Assembly (NCBI RefSeq): GCF_005796205.1 | Contig: NZ_VAHN01000001.1 | Coordinates: forward strand, 550,231-614,230 | Origin: Pseudarthrobacter sp. NamE2 | Lineage (GTDB): Bacteria; Actinomycetota; Actinomycetes; Actinomycetales; Micrococcaceae | Length of the DNA: 64,000 nt | Direction of reading: 5' to 3' | Shown here: piece by piece, positions 42,478 to 52,565 of the stretch | Numbering within the stretch: the stretch's first letter is position 1 | How the letters are laid out: each line of letters opens with the position of its first letter | Notes under the pieces: model-generated | What the model was told of the DNA's origin: nothing | The model's database searches: none | Seen by the model: the letters and a program-made list of their open reading frames with translations, nothing else | Program-made: the position numbers and the translations under genes

Positions 42478-44583
42478 CTAGGCGTCGATGCGCTCCCGGT
42501 CCAGGCTGGAGGCGCCAGCAATGATGAAGTCCTTGCGCGGGGACACGTCGGAGCCCATCAGCAGGTCGAAGATCTCCTCCGCCTGCTTGGCGTTCTCAAT
42601 GCCCACCTTTCGCAAGGTGCGGTGCCGCGGATCCATGGTGGTCTCCGCCAGCTGCTCGGCGTCCATTTCCCCCAAACCCTTGTAGCGCTGGATGGGTTCC
42701 TTGTACCGCTTGCCCTCCTTGGCCAGCCGCGCCAGCAGCGCGTGCAGTTCGGCCTCGGAGTAGGTGTAAATCATCTCGTTGGCCTTCTGGCCCGGGTTGA
42801 TCACCTCCACCCGGTGCAGCGGGGGCACGGCGGCGAAGACCCTGCCCTCGTCGATCATGGGGCGCATGTACCGGAAGAACAGGGTCAGCAGGAGCGTGCG
42901 GATGTGCGCGCCATCCACGTCGGCGTCGGTCATCAGGATGACCTTGCCGTAGCGTGCGGCGCTGATGTCGAAGCTGCGCCCCGATCCCGCCCCCACCACC
43001 TGGATCAGCGCGGCGCACTCGGCGTTGGAGAGCATATCTCCCACCGATGCCTTCTGGACGTTCAGGATCTTGCCGCGGATGGGCAACAGGGCCTGGAAGT
43101 CGGAGGACCGGGCGAGCTTGGCGGTTCCCAGCGCCGAGTCGCCTTCCACGATGAACAATTCGGAGCGTTCGACGTCGTCCGTGCGGCAGTCGGCCAGCTT
43201 GGTGGGCATCGAGGAGGTCTCCAGCGCGTTCTTGCGCCGCTGGGTCTCCTTGTGCACGCGGGCCGAGATCCGCGACTTCATTTCGCTGACGATCTTTTCG
43301 AGCAGCAGCGCGGTCTGCGACTTGTCGTTTTTGTTCGACGAGGTGAGCTTGGCCGTGATTTCGCGCTCCACCACCCTGGCAACGATGGCGCGGACAGCCG
43401 AAGTGCCCAGGATCTCCTTGGTCTGCCCCTCGAACTGCGGCTCGGCCAGCCGGACCGTGAGCACGGCCGTGAGCCCGGCGAAGATGTCGTCCTTTTCGAT
43501 CTTGTCGTTGCCGGCCTTCAGCTTGCGGGCGTTGCTCTCCACGGCCTTCCGGAAGGTCTTCACCAGGGCCTGTTCGAAGCCGGACTGGTGCGTTCCGCCC
43601 TTGGGTGTGGAGATGATGTTGACGAAGCTACGGACGGTGCTGTCGTAGCCGATGCCCCAGCGCAGGGCGACGTCCACTTCGCAGTCGCGCTCCACCTCGG
43701 CGAGCTGGCTGTGCCCGCGCTCATCGAGGACCGGGACCGTTTCCTTGAACTTGCCCGAGCCGTGCAGCCGCCACACATCGGTGACGGCGGGATCGGCCGC
43801 CAGGAATTCCACGAACTCGGAGATGCCGCCGTCGTGGTGGAACACTTCCTCGTGGGGGCCGGACTCGCCGGGCGTGCCGGCGATCCTGCGCTCGTCGCGG
43901 ACGGTGATCTTGAGTCCGGGGACCAGGAACGAGGTCTGCCGGGCGCGGGAAACGAGTTCGTCGTACTGGAACTTCGCGTCCGGGGTGAAGATCTGCCGGT
44001 CTGCCCAGTACCGGATCCGGGTACCGGTGATGCCCCTCTTGGCCTTGCCCACGACGTCCAGGACCGAGTCCTCGATGAACGGACTGAAGGACGCAGCCGG
44101 GTCAGGCCGGCTGCCGTCCTGGAACCGGCCGGGCTCACCGCGGCGGAAGGACATCTTGTAGGTCTTGCCGCCGCGGTCCACTTCCACGTCCAGGCGCGAG
44201 GACAGGGCGTTCACCACTGAAGCGCCCACGCCGTGCAGGCCTCCGGAGGCGGTGTAGGAGCCGCCGCCGAACTTGCCGCCGGCATGCAGCTTGGTGAAGA
44301 CCACTTCGACGCCGGTGAGTCCGGTCTTCGGTTCCTTGTCGATGGGGATGCCGCGGCCGTCGTCGTGGATTTCCACGGAGTTGTCCGCATGCAGGATGAC
44401 TTTGATGTCATGGCCGAACCCGGCCAATGCCTCGTCCACGGAGTTGTCGATGATCTCCCAGAGGCAGTGCATGAGCCCCCGGGAGTCGGTGGAACCGATG
44501 TACATGCCCGGGCGCTTACGGACGGCTTCAAGGCCCTCCAGCACGGAAAGGTGCCGGGCGGTGTACTCAGAACTTGGTGCCAC
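42478..44583 (-). CDS. parE: DNA topoisomerase IV subunit B (ParE/GyrB family)
   Basis: ATPase subunit of the type IIA enzyme, 701 aa. GHKL motifs: EIIDNSVDEALAG, DDGRGIPIDKEP, GGLHGVGASVVNALS. TOPRIM motifs: LFIVEGDSALGTAKLAR (EGDSA) and LMTDADVDGAHIRTLLL (DxDxD). The C-terminal QRYKGLGEMDAEQLAETTMDP is the conserved end. It lacks the long insert of E. coli GyrB. ParC is 8 kb away on the other strand, and chromosomal gyrA/gyrB are expected near the origin, so I call ParE. ATG 44583 is reached from the upstream intergenic region shared with the DUF7455 gene. Confidence 0.92.
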   Translation of the reverse strand: MAPSSEYTARHLSVLEGLEAVRKRPGMYIGSTDSRGLMHCLWEIIDNSVDEALAGFGHDIKVILHADNSVEIHDDGRGIPIDKEPKTGLTGVEVVFTKLHAGGKFGGGSYTASGGLHGVGASVVNALSSRLDVEVDRGGKTYKMSFRRGEPGRFQDGSRPDPAASFSPFIEDSVLDVVGKAKRGITGTRIRYWADRQIFTPDAKFQYDELVSRARQTSFLVPGLKITVRDERRIAGTPGESGPHEEVFHHDGGISEFVEFLAADPAVTDVWRLHGSGKFKETVPVLDERGHSQLAEVERDCEVDVALRWGIGYDSTVRSFVNIISTPKGGTHQSGFEQALVKTFRKAVESNARKLKAGNDKIEKDDIFAGLTAVLTVRLAEPQFEGQTKEILGTSAVRAIVARVVEREITAKLTSSNKNDKSQTALLLEKIVSEMKSRISARVHKETQRRKNALETSSMPTKLADCRTDDVERSELFIVEGDSALGTAKLARSSDFQALLPIRGKILNVQKASVGDMLSNAECAALIQVVGAGSGRSFDISAARYGKVILMTDADVDGAHIRTLLLTLFFRYMRPMIDEGRVFAAVPPLHRVEVINPGQKANEMIYTYSEAELHALLARLAKEGKRYKEPIQRYKGLGEMDAEQLAETTMDPRHRTLRKVGIENAKQAEEIFDLLMGSDVSPRKDFIIAGASSLDRERIDA

Positions 44584-44779
44584 GGGTGTTGAACTCCTTC
44601 AGGTGAAACAGGCGCCGAAAGCGCTCCCTCTAGGGTAATCGGCCCCGGCGCGGAGGACGGTCTGCCACACCCTGGAGGCAGTGTGCACCGCGCCACTCAC
44701 CGCTGTCCGTCCGTGGCGCGGGCAGATCTTGACTGAACCTTGTGGATACGCGCACAGCGAACTTGCCCCATCCTTGCGA

Positions 44780-44809
44780 TTGTTTTGTTACGAATACTGG
44801 TTATATAGA
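44780..44809 (+). promoter_or_regulatory. Candidate promoter of the DUF7455 gene
   Basis: TTGTTT (44780-44785) and TATAGA (44804-44809) with an 18-base spacer. An A/T-rich patch in an otherwise GC-rich region, about 27 bases ahead of the start codon. Confidence 0.45.
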
Positions 44810-44835
44810 CGTACAGATCTACTAGGGAGGCCGAT

Positions 44836-45057
44836 ATGACAACAGCAGTGGCAGACCGCACACTCAACGCACTGGACCGTTGCGACCGTTGCGGAGCCCA
44901 GGCATATGTCCGGGTTGTACTCGAGTCCTCCGGCGGTGAGCTGCTGTTCTGCGCCCACCACGCACGTGCGGTGGAGGCCACGTTGAAGCCGTTGGCCTCG
45001 GACTGGCACGATGAGTCGGCCAAGCTTCACGAAAAGGCCGCCGTAGACGTCGACTAG
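44836..45057 (+). CDS. Small zinc-ribbon-like protein (DUF7455)
   Basis: 73 aa, actinobacteria-specific. A zinc-ribbon-like pattern is seen: CDRCGAQAYVRVVLESSGGELLFCAHHARA, with CxxC and C-x-x-H providing four ligands. The tail is acidic. Often located next to sigA and found as a highly conserved small protein; function unknown. ATG 44836 follows GGGAGG at five bases. It has its own terminator. Confidence 0.85.
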   Translation: MTTAVADRTLNALDRCDRCGAQAYVRVVLESSGGELLFCAHHARAVEATLKPLASDWHDESAKLHEKAAVDVD

Positions 45058-45076
45058 GTTCACCAGGACCAGTAAA

Positions 45077-45110
45077 GGATGGGACCCCTCCGCCCGGAGG
45101 GGTCCCATCC
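45077..45110 (+). terminator. Strong intrinsic terminator after the DUF7455 gene
   Basis: Perfect 15-bp stem (45077-45091 with 45096-45110), GCCC loop, followed by TTCGTT. It lies between two convergent genes and could act in both directions. Confidence 0.85.
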
Positions 45111-45157
45111 TTCGTTAACGAAACCTTCGTTTATTGACGCCGCCGCTTAACGAGGGA

Positions 45158-45202
45158 GGGGTTATCCGCGGCCCATCCTTCCGATGCGCCGCGGACAACC
45201 CC
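45158..45202 (-). terminator. Terminator of sigA
   Basis: 15-bp stem (45188-45202 pairing with 45158-45172, one G-U pair) with a 15-base loop, 23 bases beyond the sigA stop on the minus strand, followed by TCCCTCGTT. Confidence 0.7.
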
Positions 45203-45224
45203 TGTTCGTGGAGCTCGCCCTCGA

Positions 45225-46535
<1,311 letters not shown>

Positions 46536-46876
46536 AGAAAACCTTTCTAGCGGTGGTCTGTGGAATCACCATACGGGCAACACCACTATGACCCTGTCAA
46601 GTCCGTGGTGAAAACCAGGCGCCACCACGGCCGGCAGAGTCTGTTAAGACAACTGCCGGTGCGGCTGCAATGTTCCCGGAAAGGCTCATTCGCAGGCACC
46701 CGATACACGGACCCAACCGGGTCTCGGCATCCATTGTCTCATGTTTTCGCCCCGGCGGGCCTCCCCGCCTTTCAATTACTACCGCTACGGCTGCTGCTGC
46801 GGCCGCGGGCATGACCGCCCCGGCGCCACCTCTTTAGCCGGCACGTGCCGTAGCCCCAACTCCGGATAAGGCCACC
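46536..46876. other. 341-base intergenic region upstream of sigA
   Basis: No gene in either strand with coding character. Holds the sigA leader and promoter (exact hexamers unclear; TTGACA at 46600-46595 minus strand is the best -35). It also contains a 6-bp hairpin GGCGGG/CCCGCC at 46754-46769, whose T-rich side (TTTCAATT) is on the plus strand, and otherwise GC-rich sequence such as the GCTGCTGCTGCGGC run near 46790. No RNA gene could be supported. Confidence 0.5.
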
Positions 46877-48103
46877 TCAGAACTTGTGCCAGGCTGCGTC
46901 CTTCCTGGCCGCCCAGCCGCAAATGGCCCCGCGGCCCACCAGTTCCAGCAGCAGTTCCGCCAACCGGTAGCCGGGCTCAACGTCAAGGGCTTCGGACAGA
47001 TGCGCGGCGGCGTACGATCCCCGGCCGCGGCTCCATGCGATCCAGCCGCGAAGCGTCAATGACGCTGCGGAGGCCGGACCGCCGAGCGCCGCGAGTTGCT
47101 CCAGGACCAGATCCAGTGCGTTCAGCCGTTCCCAGTCAGGGACAGCGGGGGCCACACCCATCAGCACTTCCGCGTACCCGGGACCAGGGCTGTCCCCCGC
47201 GCAAGCATCCGCTGCATCGAGGTTCGCCCTGTTGCCCGCCAGGGGCTCGCCGGGAGGCGCAACAGGGTGTGGGCCCGTGCCGGCATGGAGGATCCCGAAC
47301 TGGTCAGCACCAGCTTCCGCGGCGTGCTTTCCGGCCGCGGCCATGACCAGCAGGGCATCCCGCCAGGCCGGAATCAACAGGGACGCCCGCAGGAAGGCGT
47401 CACGTTCCACGCCCGGAGGCCAAGGCTCTCCGCTCCGCCGGCACAGCAGGACTTCCCACGCCTCCAGGACAGCAACAAACTGCGCGCGGCTGTCCCGGCG
47501 GCAGTCCAGGACTTTCCGCCATCCTTCCTGTGCTTCCAGGACGGCGGACCGGTAAAGGCTCGAAACGGGAGGGACAGGTCCGCCCTTTGCGCCCGGTGCA
47601 GGGCCCACGCTGCTGCCCCGGTAGACCATCTCCGCATTCAGGGTGCTGTCCAGGATTGCCTGCAGCGGCCTTCCCTGGGGCGGACAGCAGGAAGCGTCAG
47701 TGCAGTAGGCGTCCCGCCAGTAATCATCGCCGATGTACCAGGCCTCCCGAACGGGCAAACCCGCCTCTTCCAAAACGCAGTCCAGCCCGGACAGCAACGC
47801 GTCGTACTCGAAGTCCACCACCTTGGGACCGGGGGACGAACCGCCCTTACTGGTGAAGAAGGCCAGCAGCGTGCCGTCGGCCTGCTTGTCCGCATCGAGG
47901 TACCCGAGGACCAGGCGGACGTACTTACAGGGGTCGGCCAGGACCTCCGGTCCCGGAAGGTCCAGCCGCAGGGTTGCGCCGAGCAGGTTGCCGTGCATCG
48001 TGATGGCCACGAGGCTGGACTCTGGCCAGTAGCCCAGCGAGTGGGGTATGAACCCGAGGATGTCTTCAGGCCCGGATATCCGAAGCCGTTCTGGAGCTGT
48101 CAT
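46877..48103 (-). CDS. DUF4192 protein
   Basis: 408 aa. Starts RISGPEDILGFIPHSLGYWPESSLVAITMHG, the signature of the actinobacterial DUF4192 family, with the usual WYIGDDYWRDAYCTDASCCPPQGRPL motif (Cys-rich, possibly metal binding). The C-terminal part is helical (AAAHLSEALDVEPGYRLAELLLEL) like a tetratricopeptide-type repeat. No known function. Isolated between sigA and the MFS gene on the same strand. Confidence 0.85.
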   Translation of the reverse strand: MTAPERLRISGPEDILGFIPHSLGYWPESSLVAITMHGNLLGATLRLDLPGPEVLADPCKYVRLVLGYLDADKQADGTLLAFFTSKGGSSPGPKVVDFEYDALLSGLDCVLEEAGLPVREAWYIGDDYWRDAYCTDASCCPPQGRPLQAILDSTLNAEMVYRGSSVGPAPGAKGGPVPPVSSLYRSAVLEAQEGWRKVLDCRRDSRAQFVAVLEAWEVLLCRRSGEPWPPGVERDAFLRASLLIPAWRDALLVMAAAGKHAAEAGADQFGILHAGTGPHPVAPPGEPLAGNRANLDAADACAGDSPGPGYAEVLMGVAPAVPDWERLNALDLVLEQLAALGGPASAASLTLRGWIAWSRGRGSYAAAHLSEALDVEPGYRLAELLLELVGRGAICGWAARKDAAWHKF

Positions 48104-48179
48104 GGCTCCAGCTTCCGCCCCGCCGTTACGGGCAGTCCCCGGCAGATTCCGCTATGTGCGCAACCCGCCCTGTGGAGGG

Positions 48180-49526
48180 CTAGTCGCCGTCGATAGGAGT
48201 TGCCTGCCGGCGGCGCGCGAGGTTTTCACGGCGTTGCCGGGCCAGGGCGGTCCGCAAGGGCGGGACCACCACGCCCTGGGCTGCCATCTGGCGGCGTACC
48301 TTGCGCCGGGTGGCGAAAACGGCGGCCGCTCCGGAGCCGAGCAGCACGAACTGGACGCTCAGGGCGATGCGGAACGGGTCAAGGCCATACAGGGCATTGG
48401 AAAAGCCGCTGGCGTAAAGGACGTCCAGTACCAGCCCGATCAGGAAGATCGCGATCAGGGCGGCAATGAAGCCGCCCACGTTGACGATGCCGGTGGCAGT
48501 TCCAATCCGGTGCGCAGGGTTGAACGTCCGGGCGAAGTCGAAACCGATCATTGAGCCCGGCCCACCAATGGCAAGGGCTACCACCAGGCCCGCCAGCAGC
48601 CACAGCGGTGCCCGGCCGGGCATCAACAGGACGGCGGCCCACGCTCCGGCAGTGATTGCAGCGATCAGGAGGACCATGGTGGAACGACGCAGCGGATGCC
48701 GCGACACAAAGCGTCCGATAAACGGCCCCACGGCCATCCCGGCGGCAACGTACAGCCCCATGAGGGCGGCCACCGTCCCGCCGTCCAGCCCCTGGCCGGA
48801 AATAAGGAAGGGGTATCCCCAGGTCATGGCGAACACCGTGCCGCTGAACTGGATGGTGAAGTGGCTCCACATGCCCAGCCGGGTACCGGGCTGGCGCCAC
48901 GCCCGGGCAAGCGAGACTCCGGTAGCTTTCAGCCCCTGCTGCGCCTGCGGCCGGTCGGTGCCCGGCGGGACGTCCTTGAGGAGCAGGACCACCAGGACCA
49001 CCGCCACGGCAGACATCCCTGCCAGCATCAGGAACGCTGGGGTCCAGCCGGCCGAGTGCAGGACGAACGCGAACGGGATCACGCTGACCAGCTGTCCCAG
49101 CTGGCCGGTCATGCCCGTCAGCTGGGTAACGAGGGGTACGCGGGCCGGAGCGAACCACAGCGGAATCAGGCGGATCACCGAGATAAAGGTCATGGCGTCG
49201 CCGGCGCCGACGAGGACCCGGCCCAGGATGCCGCCGGGGACGCTCTCGGCAAAGGCGAGCTGGAGCTGGCCGAGGCCCATCAGGACGGCACCGCCCGCGA
49301 TCATGGCCCGCGAACCAAACCTGTCCACCAGGAGCCCCACGGGGATCTGCAGCCCCGCATAGACAAGGAGCTGGAGGACAGTGAAGAAGGAGATCGCGGA
49401 GGCGGTGGCATGGAAGCGCTCAGTGGCCTCAAGGCCCACGACGCCGAAGGACGTCCGCTGCGACACCGCCACCAGGTACCCGAAAATCCCAACGGTCCAG
49501 ATAAGCCAAGCGCGGGGTGCAGTCAC
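48180..49526 (-). CDS. MFS transporter
   Basis: 448 aa with about 12 hydrophobic segments. The loop between helices 2 and 3 contains LLVDRFGSRAMIAGG, the D-R-x-G-x-R motif A of the major facilitator superfamily; the helix 8-9 loop repeats it in part as RFVSRHPLRRS. Related to oxalate/formate-type or NarK-like permeases by its N-terminal LIWTVGIFGYLVAVSQRTSFGVVGL. Substrate unknown. A basic C-terminal tail of ~50 residues. Starts at GTG 49526 with CATAAT six bases upstream and no ribosome site. Confidence 0.85.
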   Translation of the reverse strand: MTAPRAWLIWTVGIFGYLVAVSQRTSFGVVGLEATERFHATASAISFFTVLQLLVYAGLQIPVGLLVDRFGSRAMIAGGAVLMGLGQLQLAFAESVPGGILGRVLVGAGDAMTFISVIRLIPLWFAPARVPLVTQLTGMTGQLGQLVSVIPFAFVLHSAGWTPAFLMLAGMSAVAVVLVVLLLKDVPPGTDRPQAQQGLKATGVSLARAWRQPGTRLGMWSHFTIQFSGTVFAMTWGYPFLISGQGLDGGTVAALMGLYVAAGMAVGPFIGRFVSRHPLRRSTMVLLIAAITAGAWAAVLLMPGRAPLWLLAGLVVALAIGGPGSMIGFDFARTFNPAHRIGTATGIVNVGGFIAALIAIFLIGLVLDVLYASGFSNALYGLDPFRIALSVQFVLLGSGAAAVFATRRKVRRQMAAQGVVVPPLRTALARQRRENLARRRQATPIDGD

Positions 49527-49538
49527 GTCTTCATTATG
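49527..49538 (-). promoter_or_regulatory. Leaderless-type promoter of the MFS gene
   Basis: CATAAT (49538-49533 minus strand), GAAGAC, then GTG 49526. Close to the TATAAT consensus. Confidence 0.5.
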
Positions 49539-49592
49539 CCCGGATGCCTCCCCCCGCCCTTGAGCCCGGGGCGGGGAACAGGCAGCAATGCC

Positions 49593-50531
49593 CTACTGCG
49601 CCGGGTTCTCCCGGGCCAGGTACGCCTCGACGGCGGCCCCCAGGTCGTCGGCGTCGGGAAGCTCGTCGTTTTCGTTTGCGAGCAGCGAGCGGCGCACAAT
49701 GCCGTCGGCCTTTTCGTCGTAGCGGGTCTCGAGCCGGGACACCACCTGCTGCACTTCGTCGGACGCGTCGATCTGTTCGGCGATCTGCCGGGTCACTTCG
49801 CGGCCGGCCTCGCGGAGCCGGTCGGTGGGCAGCATCAGCGAGGTCGCTGCGCCCAGGTATTCAAGGCCGGCAACGGCGGCCGTGGGGTACTCGGCTTCGG
49901 CCAGATAGTGCGGGACGTGGATAACATAGCCGGCCACGTTCCGGCCGGCCTCGACCAGCCGCAACTCCAGGATGTGGCCCACGGCGGCGGGAACCTCCAC
50001 GGTAGGCTTCCAGACGGAAATGCCCTCGATCAGCTCGGGACGGTTGCCGTGCACCGTCACGCCAACGGGACGGGTGTGCGGCACCGGCATCGGGATGGAG
50101 TGGATCCAGGTAACCAGGTTGACGTCCAGTTTCTCGACGATGCCAACCACGGCACGGGCGAACCGCTCCCACTGCAGGTCCGGCTCGAATCCCGCCAGCA
50201 GCAGGAAGGGTTTGCCCAGGCCGTCAACAAGCCGGTATAGCGCCAGCCGCGGCTCCTGGTAGTCCTGCAGGTGGTCCTCGACGAACGTCAGGTGCGGCCG
50301 CCGTGACCGGTAGTCGATCAGCTGGTCCGCATCAAACACAGCTACGGGCTTGGCGTCAAGGGAGTCCAGCAACTCGGCATTAATCTGTTTCACCACGTGC
50401 CCGGCGTCGGCGAAACCGGTGAAACCCATCACCAGGTTCAGCCCGCGGAGTTCCGGGCTGTGGAACAGCTCAATGTTGCTCGCGTAGAGCGCGTCAGGGT
50501 CCAGCAGGGAGCCGGAGATCCGTTCAAGCAC
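49593..50531 (-). CDS. PAC2-family protein
   Basis: 312 aa, belongs to the PAC2 superfamily (proteasome-assembly-chaperone fold). Core motifs: LNLVMGFTGFADAGHVVKQI, KPVAVFDADQLIDYRSRRPHLTF, and GKPFLLLAGFEPDLQWERFARAVVGIVEKLDVNLVTWIHSIPMPVPHTRPVGVTVHG. A C-terminal segment with EVTRQIAEQIDASDEVQQVV follows. In actinobacteria such proteins occur with proteasome-carrying genomes, but a link has not been shown and no proteasome gene is in the window. Starts at GTG 50531 with AAAGGAA upstream; divergent from pepA. Confidence 0.87.
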   Translation of the reverse strand: MLERISGSLLDPDALYASNIELFHSPELRGLNLVMGFTGFADAGHVVKQINAELLDSLDAKPVAVFDADQLIDYRSRRPHLTFVEDHLQDYQEPRLALYRLVDGLGKPFLLLAGFEPDLQWERFARAVVGIVEKLDVNLVTWIHSIPMPVPHTRPVGVTVHGNRPELIEGISVWKPTVEVPAAVGHILELRLVEAGRNVAGYVIHVPHYLAEAEYPTAAVAGLEYLGAATSLMLPTDRLREAGREVTRQIAEQIDASDEVQQVVSRLETRYDEKADGIVRRSLLANENDELPDADDLGAAVEAYLARENPAQ

Positions 50532-50651
50532 GGCATGTTCCTTTCATGGATGCGGGTGGACATCAATTACAACGCGGTCCGGCGGCAGGGCATTCCACCG
50601 CGCGGTGTGGCGCACATCTCAGAAGATTCTTCCGCCGGGGCGCCATGGGAC

Positions 50652-50657
50652 TACGAT
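50652..50657 (+). promoter_or_regulatory. Candidate -10 hexamer of pepA
   Basis: TACGAT matches the actinobacterial -10 pattern, about 130 bases ahead of the pepA start within the 257-base divergent gap. No convincing -35 seen. Confidence 0.3.
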
Positions 50658-50788
50658 CGGAACTGGCCTGCCGCACGGGCTGAACATTCCCGGACGGCGT
50701 CCGGAACGGCCGTGCCCGGCAGCCGGGGCAGCGCGCCGAACATGCAGCCCTGCCCGTACCAGCTCTCGAGAATTGAGGACTCATCCCT

Positions 50789-52312
50789 GTGGTCAAGAAT
50801 ACTGAAATCAACCTTAGTACCCTCTCCCGCGACCTGAAGAAGAGCCCAAGCGACGCCGTTGTCGTCGGCGTGGGGCAGGGAACCGACGGACCGGTACTGC
50901 TGGCCAACCCGCTCGCAGCAAAGTCCGCCGAAGCACTCACCGACTCGCTCAAAGCACTGGGCGTCACCGGCGCCGCGGACCAGATCGTCCGCCTGCCCGG
51001 CCTCCCCGAGACCGGCGCGGGCATCCTGGTCCTTGCCGGAGTGGGTAAGGTCAACGCCGCCCCGCCCACCGGCGAAGCGCTCCGCCGGGCCGCCGGATCC
51101 GCCATCCGCCAGCTGGCCGGCCTGGGCACCGTCGTGCTCGCCTTCCCGACGGCGTCCGCCGCCGACGTCGCGGCAGTCGCCGAAGGTGCCGCGCTGGGCG
51201 CCTACTCCTTCACCGAGTTCCGTTCGTCAAAGGAAGGGCTGAAGGATCCCGTCCGCAAGGCCATCATCTTCACCGATGTCGCTGACCATCAGGAAACCGC
51301 CGCGGCCCTGAAACGCGCAGCCCTGGTGGGCAAGGCGGTCAACGCCACGCGCTCCCTGGTCAACACCCCGCCCAGCCACCTTTACCCGGAGACGTTCGCG
51401 GAGGCCGCCAAGGACCTGGCCAAGGGCCTTCCCGTCAAGGTGACAGTCTGGGACGAGAAGCGGCTCGAAAAGGAAGGCTTTGGCGGCATCATGGGTGTTG
51501 GCAAGGGGTCAGCCCGCCAGCCCCGCCTGGTCAAGGTGGAGTACTCCCCCGCCCGGCCGGTCACCAAAATCGCCCTGGTGGGCAAGGGCATCACCTTCGA
51601 CACCGGCGGCATTTCCATCAAGCCGGCCCTGGGCATGGGCGACATGAAGAGCGACATGGCCGGTGCCGCCGTCGTCCTTAATACTGTCCTTGCCCTCGCC
51701 GGCCTGGGCCTGCCGGTCAAGGCGACCGCCTGGCTCTGCATCGCCGAGAACATGCCCTCGGGAGCCGCATCCCGCCCGGCCGACGTCCTCACGATGTTCG
51801 GCGGCAAGACCGTCGAGGTGCTTAACACCGACGCCGAGGGCCGCCTGGTCATGGCCGACGGCATCGTGGCGGCAAGCCAGGAATACCCGGATGCAATCAT
51901 CGACGTGGCCACGCTGACCGGCGCCCAGCTGATCGCGCTCGGCAACCGGACCGCGGGCGTCATGGGTGCGGACTCCGTCACTGCCGCCCTCAAGGCTGCC
52001 GCAGACCGTGCGGGCGAACTGGTATGGCCCATGCCGCTTCCGGAGGAGCTCCGCCCGAGCCTGGACTCGCAGGTGGCGGACCTGGCCAACATCGGCGAAC
52101 GCCACGGCGGCATGATGACGGCCGCCGTCTTCCTGCAGGAGTTCGTGGGCAAGGACAAGGACGGCGGCCGGATCCCGTGGGCCCACATCGACATCGCCGG
52201 CCCTTCCTTTAACACCGGAAGCCCCTACGGCTACACCCACAAGCAGGGAACGGGGTGCACTGTCCGCACGCTGGTGGCCTATGTGGAGGACGTCATCGCC
52301 GCCGCCGCCTGA
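50789..52312 (+). CDS. pepA: Leucyl aminopeptidase (M17)
   Basis: Two-metal cytosolic aminopeptidase that removes N-terminal residues from peptides. 507 aa, normal length. The N-terminal macro-like domain is about 170 residues. The catalytic domain contains VGKGITFDTGGISIKP (Lys and Asp ligands), MKSDMAGAAVV, and the signature NTDAEGRLVMADG (Asp, Glu and Arg). GTG 50789 follows GAGGA at nine bases. In mycobacteria the homologue pepB sits near dlaT/lipB, the same context as here. Confidence 0.95.
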   Translation: MVKNTEINLSTLSRDLKKSPSDAVVVGVGQGTDGPVLLANPLAAKSAEALTDSLKALGVTGAADQIVRLPGLPETGAGILVLAGVGKVNAAPPTGEALRRAAGSAIRQLAGLGTVVLAFPTASAADVAAVAEGAALGAYSFTEFRSSKEGLKDPVRKAIIFTDVADHQETAAALKRAALVGKAVNATRSLVNTPPSHLYPETFAEAAKDLAKGLPVKVTVWDEKRLEKEGFGGIMGVGKGSARQPRLVKVEYSPARPVTKIALVGKGITFDTGGISIKPALGMGDMKSDMAGAAVVLNTVLALAGLGLPVKATAWLCIAENMPSGAASRPADVLTMFGGKTVEVLNTDAEGRLVMADGIVAASQEYPDAIIDVATLTGAQLIALGNRTAGVMGADSVTAALKAAADRAGELVWPMPLPEELRPSLDSQVADLANIGERHGGMMTAAVFLQEFVGKDKDGGRIPWAHIDIAGPSFNTGSPYGYTHKQGTGCTVRTLVAYVEDVIAAAA

Positions 52313-52340
52313 GGCAGGCTGCGGCCGGTGCGCGCGCCTG

Positions 52341-52365
52341 GTGGCGGGGGTGATCCCTCCGCCAC
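52341..52365 (+). terminator. Possible weak terminator after pepA
   Basis: Stem GTGGCGG/CCGCCAC with an inner GGG-TGAT-CCC, 28 bases after the pepA stop. No T tract follows. Confidence 0.35.
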
Positions 52366-52429
52366 TAAGCGGCGTGACACTCGACACAAAGCGCTCCACA
52401 AACGCTGTGCCAAGGTGGAGCATGGATAG

Positions 52430-52451
52430 GTGGTTCGCTAAGGTGAACCAC
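52430..52451 (+). promoter_or_regulatory. lpdA promoter -10 inside a dyad
   Basis: 7-bp inverted repeat GTGGTTC (52430-52436) / GAACCAC (52445-52451) with the hexamer TAAGGT (52439-52444) exactly between the arms. A protein bound here would block or mark the lpdA promoter. This gives a leader of about 115 bases before the lpdA GTG at 52566. Symmetry is seen; the regulator is unknown. Confidence 0.45.
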
Positions 52452-52565
52452 GATAGTCACAAATGCAAGAGAATTGGCCTGCTGACATAATCACGGCAGG
52501 GCAAGATCCAAGACCAGATGATGCGCGGCAGAAACGCGTCATCGTTCACGCGAGGGAGCGTTTAA

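Noticed and set aside
46568..46600. TTGACA...TATGGT as the sigA promoter
   Set aside because: The spacer is 21 bases, longer than the usual 16-18; left only as a note.
46754..46769. Hairpin as a terminator of the DUF4192 gene
   Set aside because: Its T-rich side lies on the plus strand, while the gene is on the minus strand, so it would not terminate that transcript.
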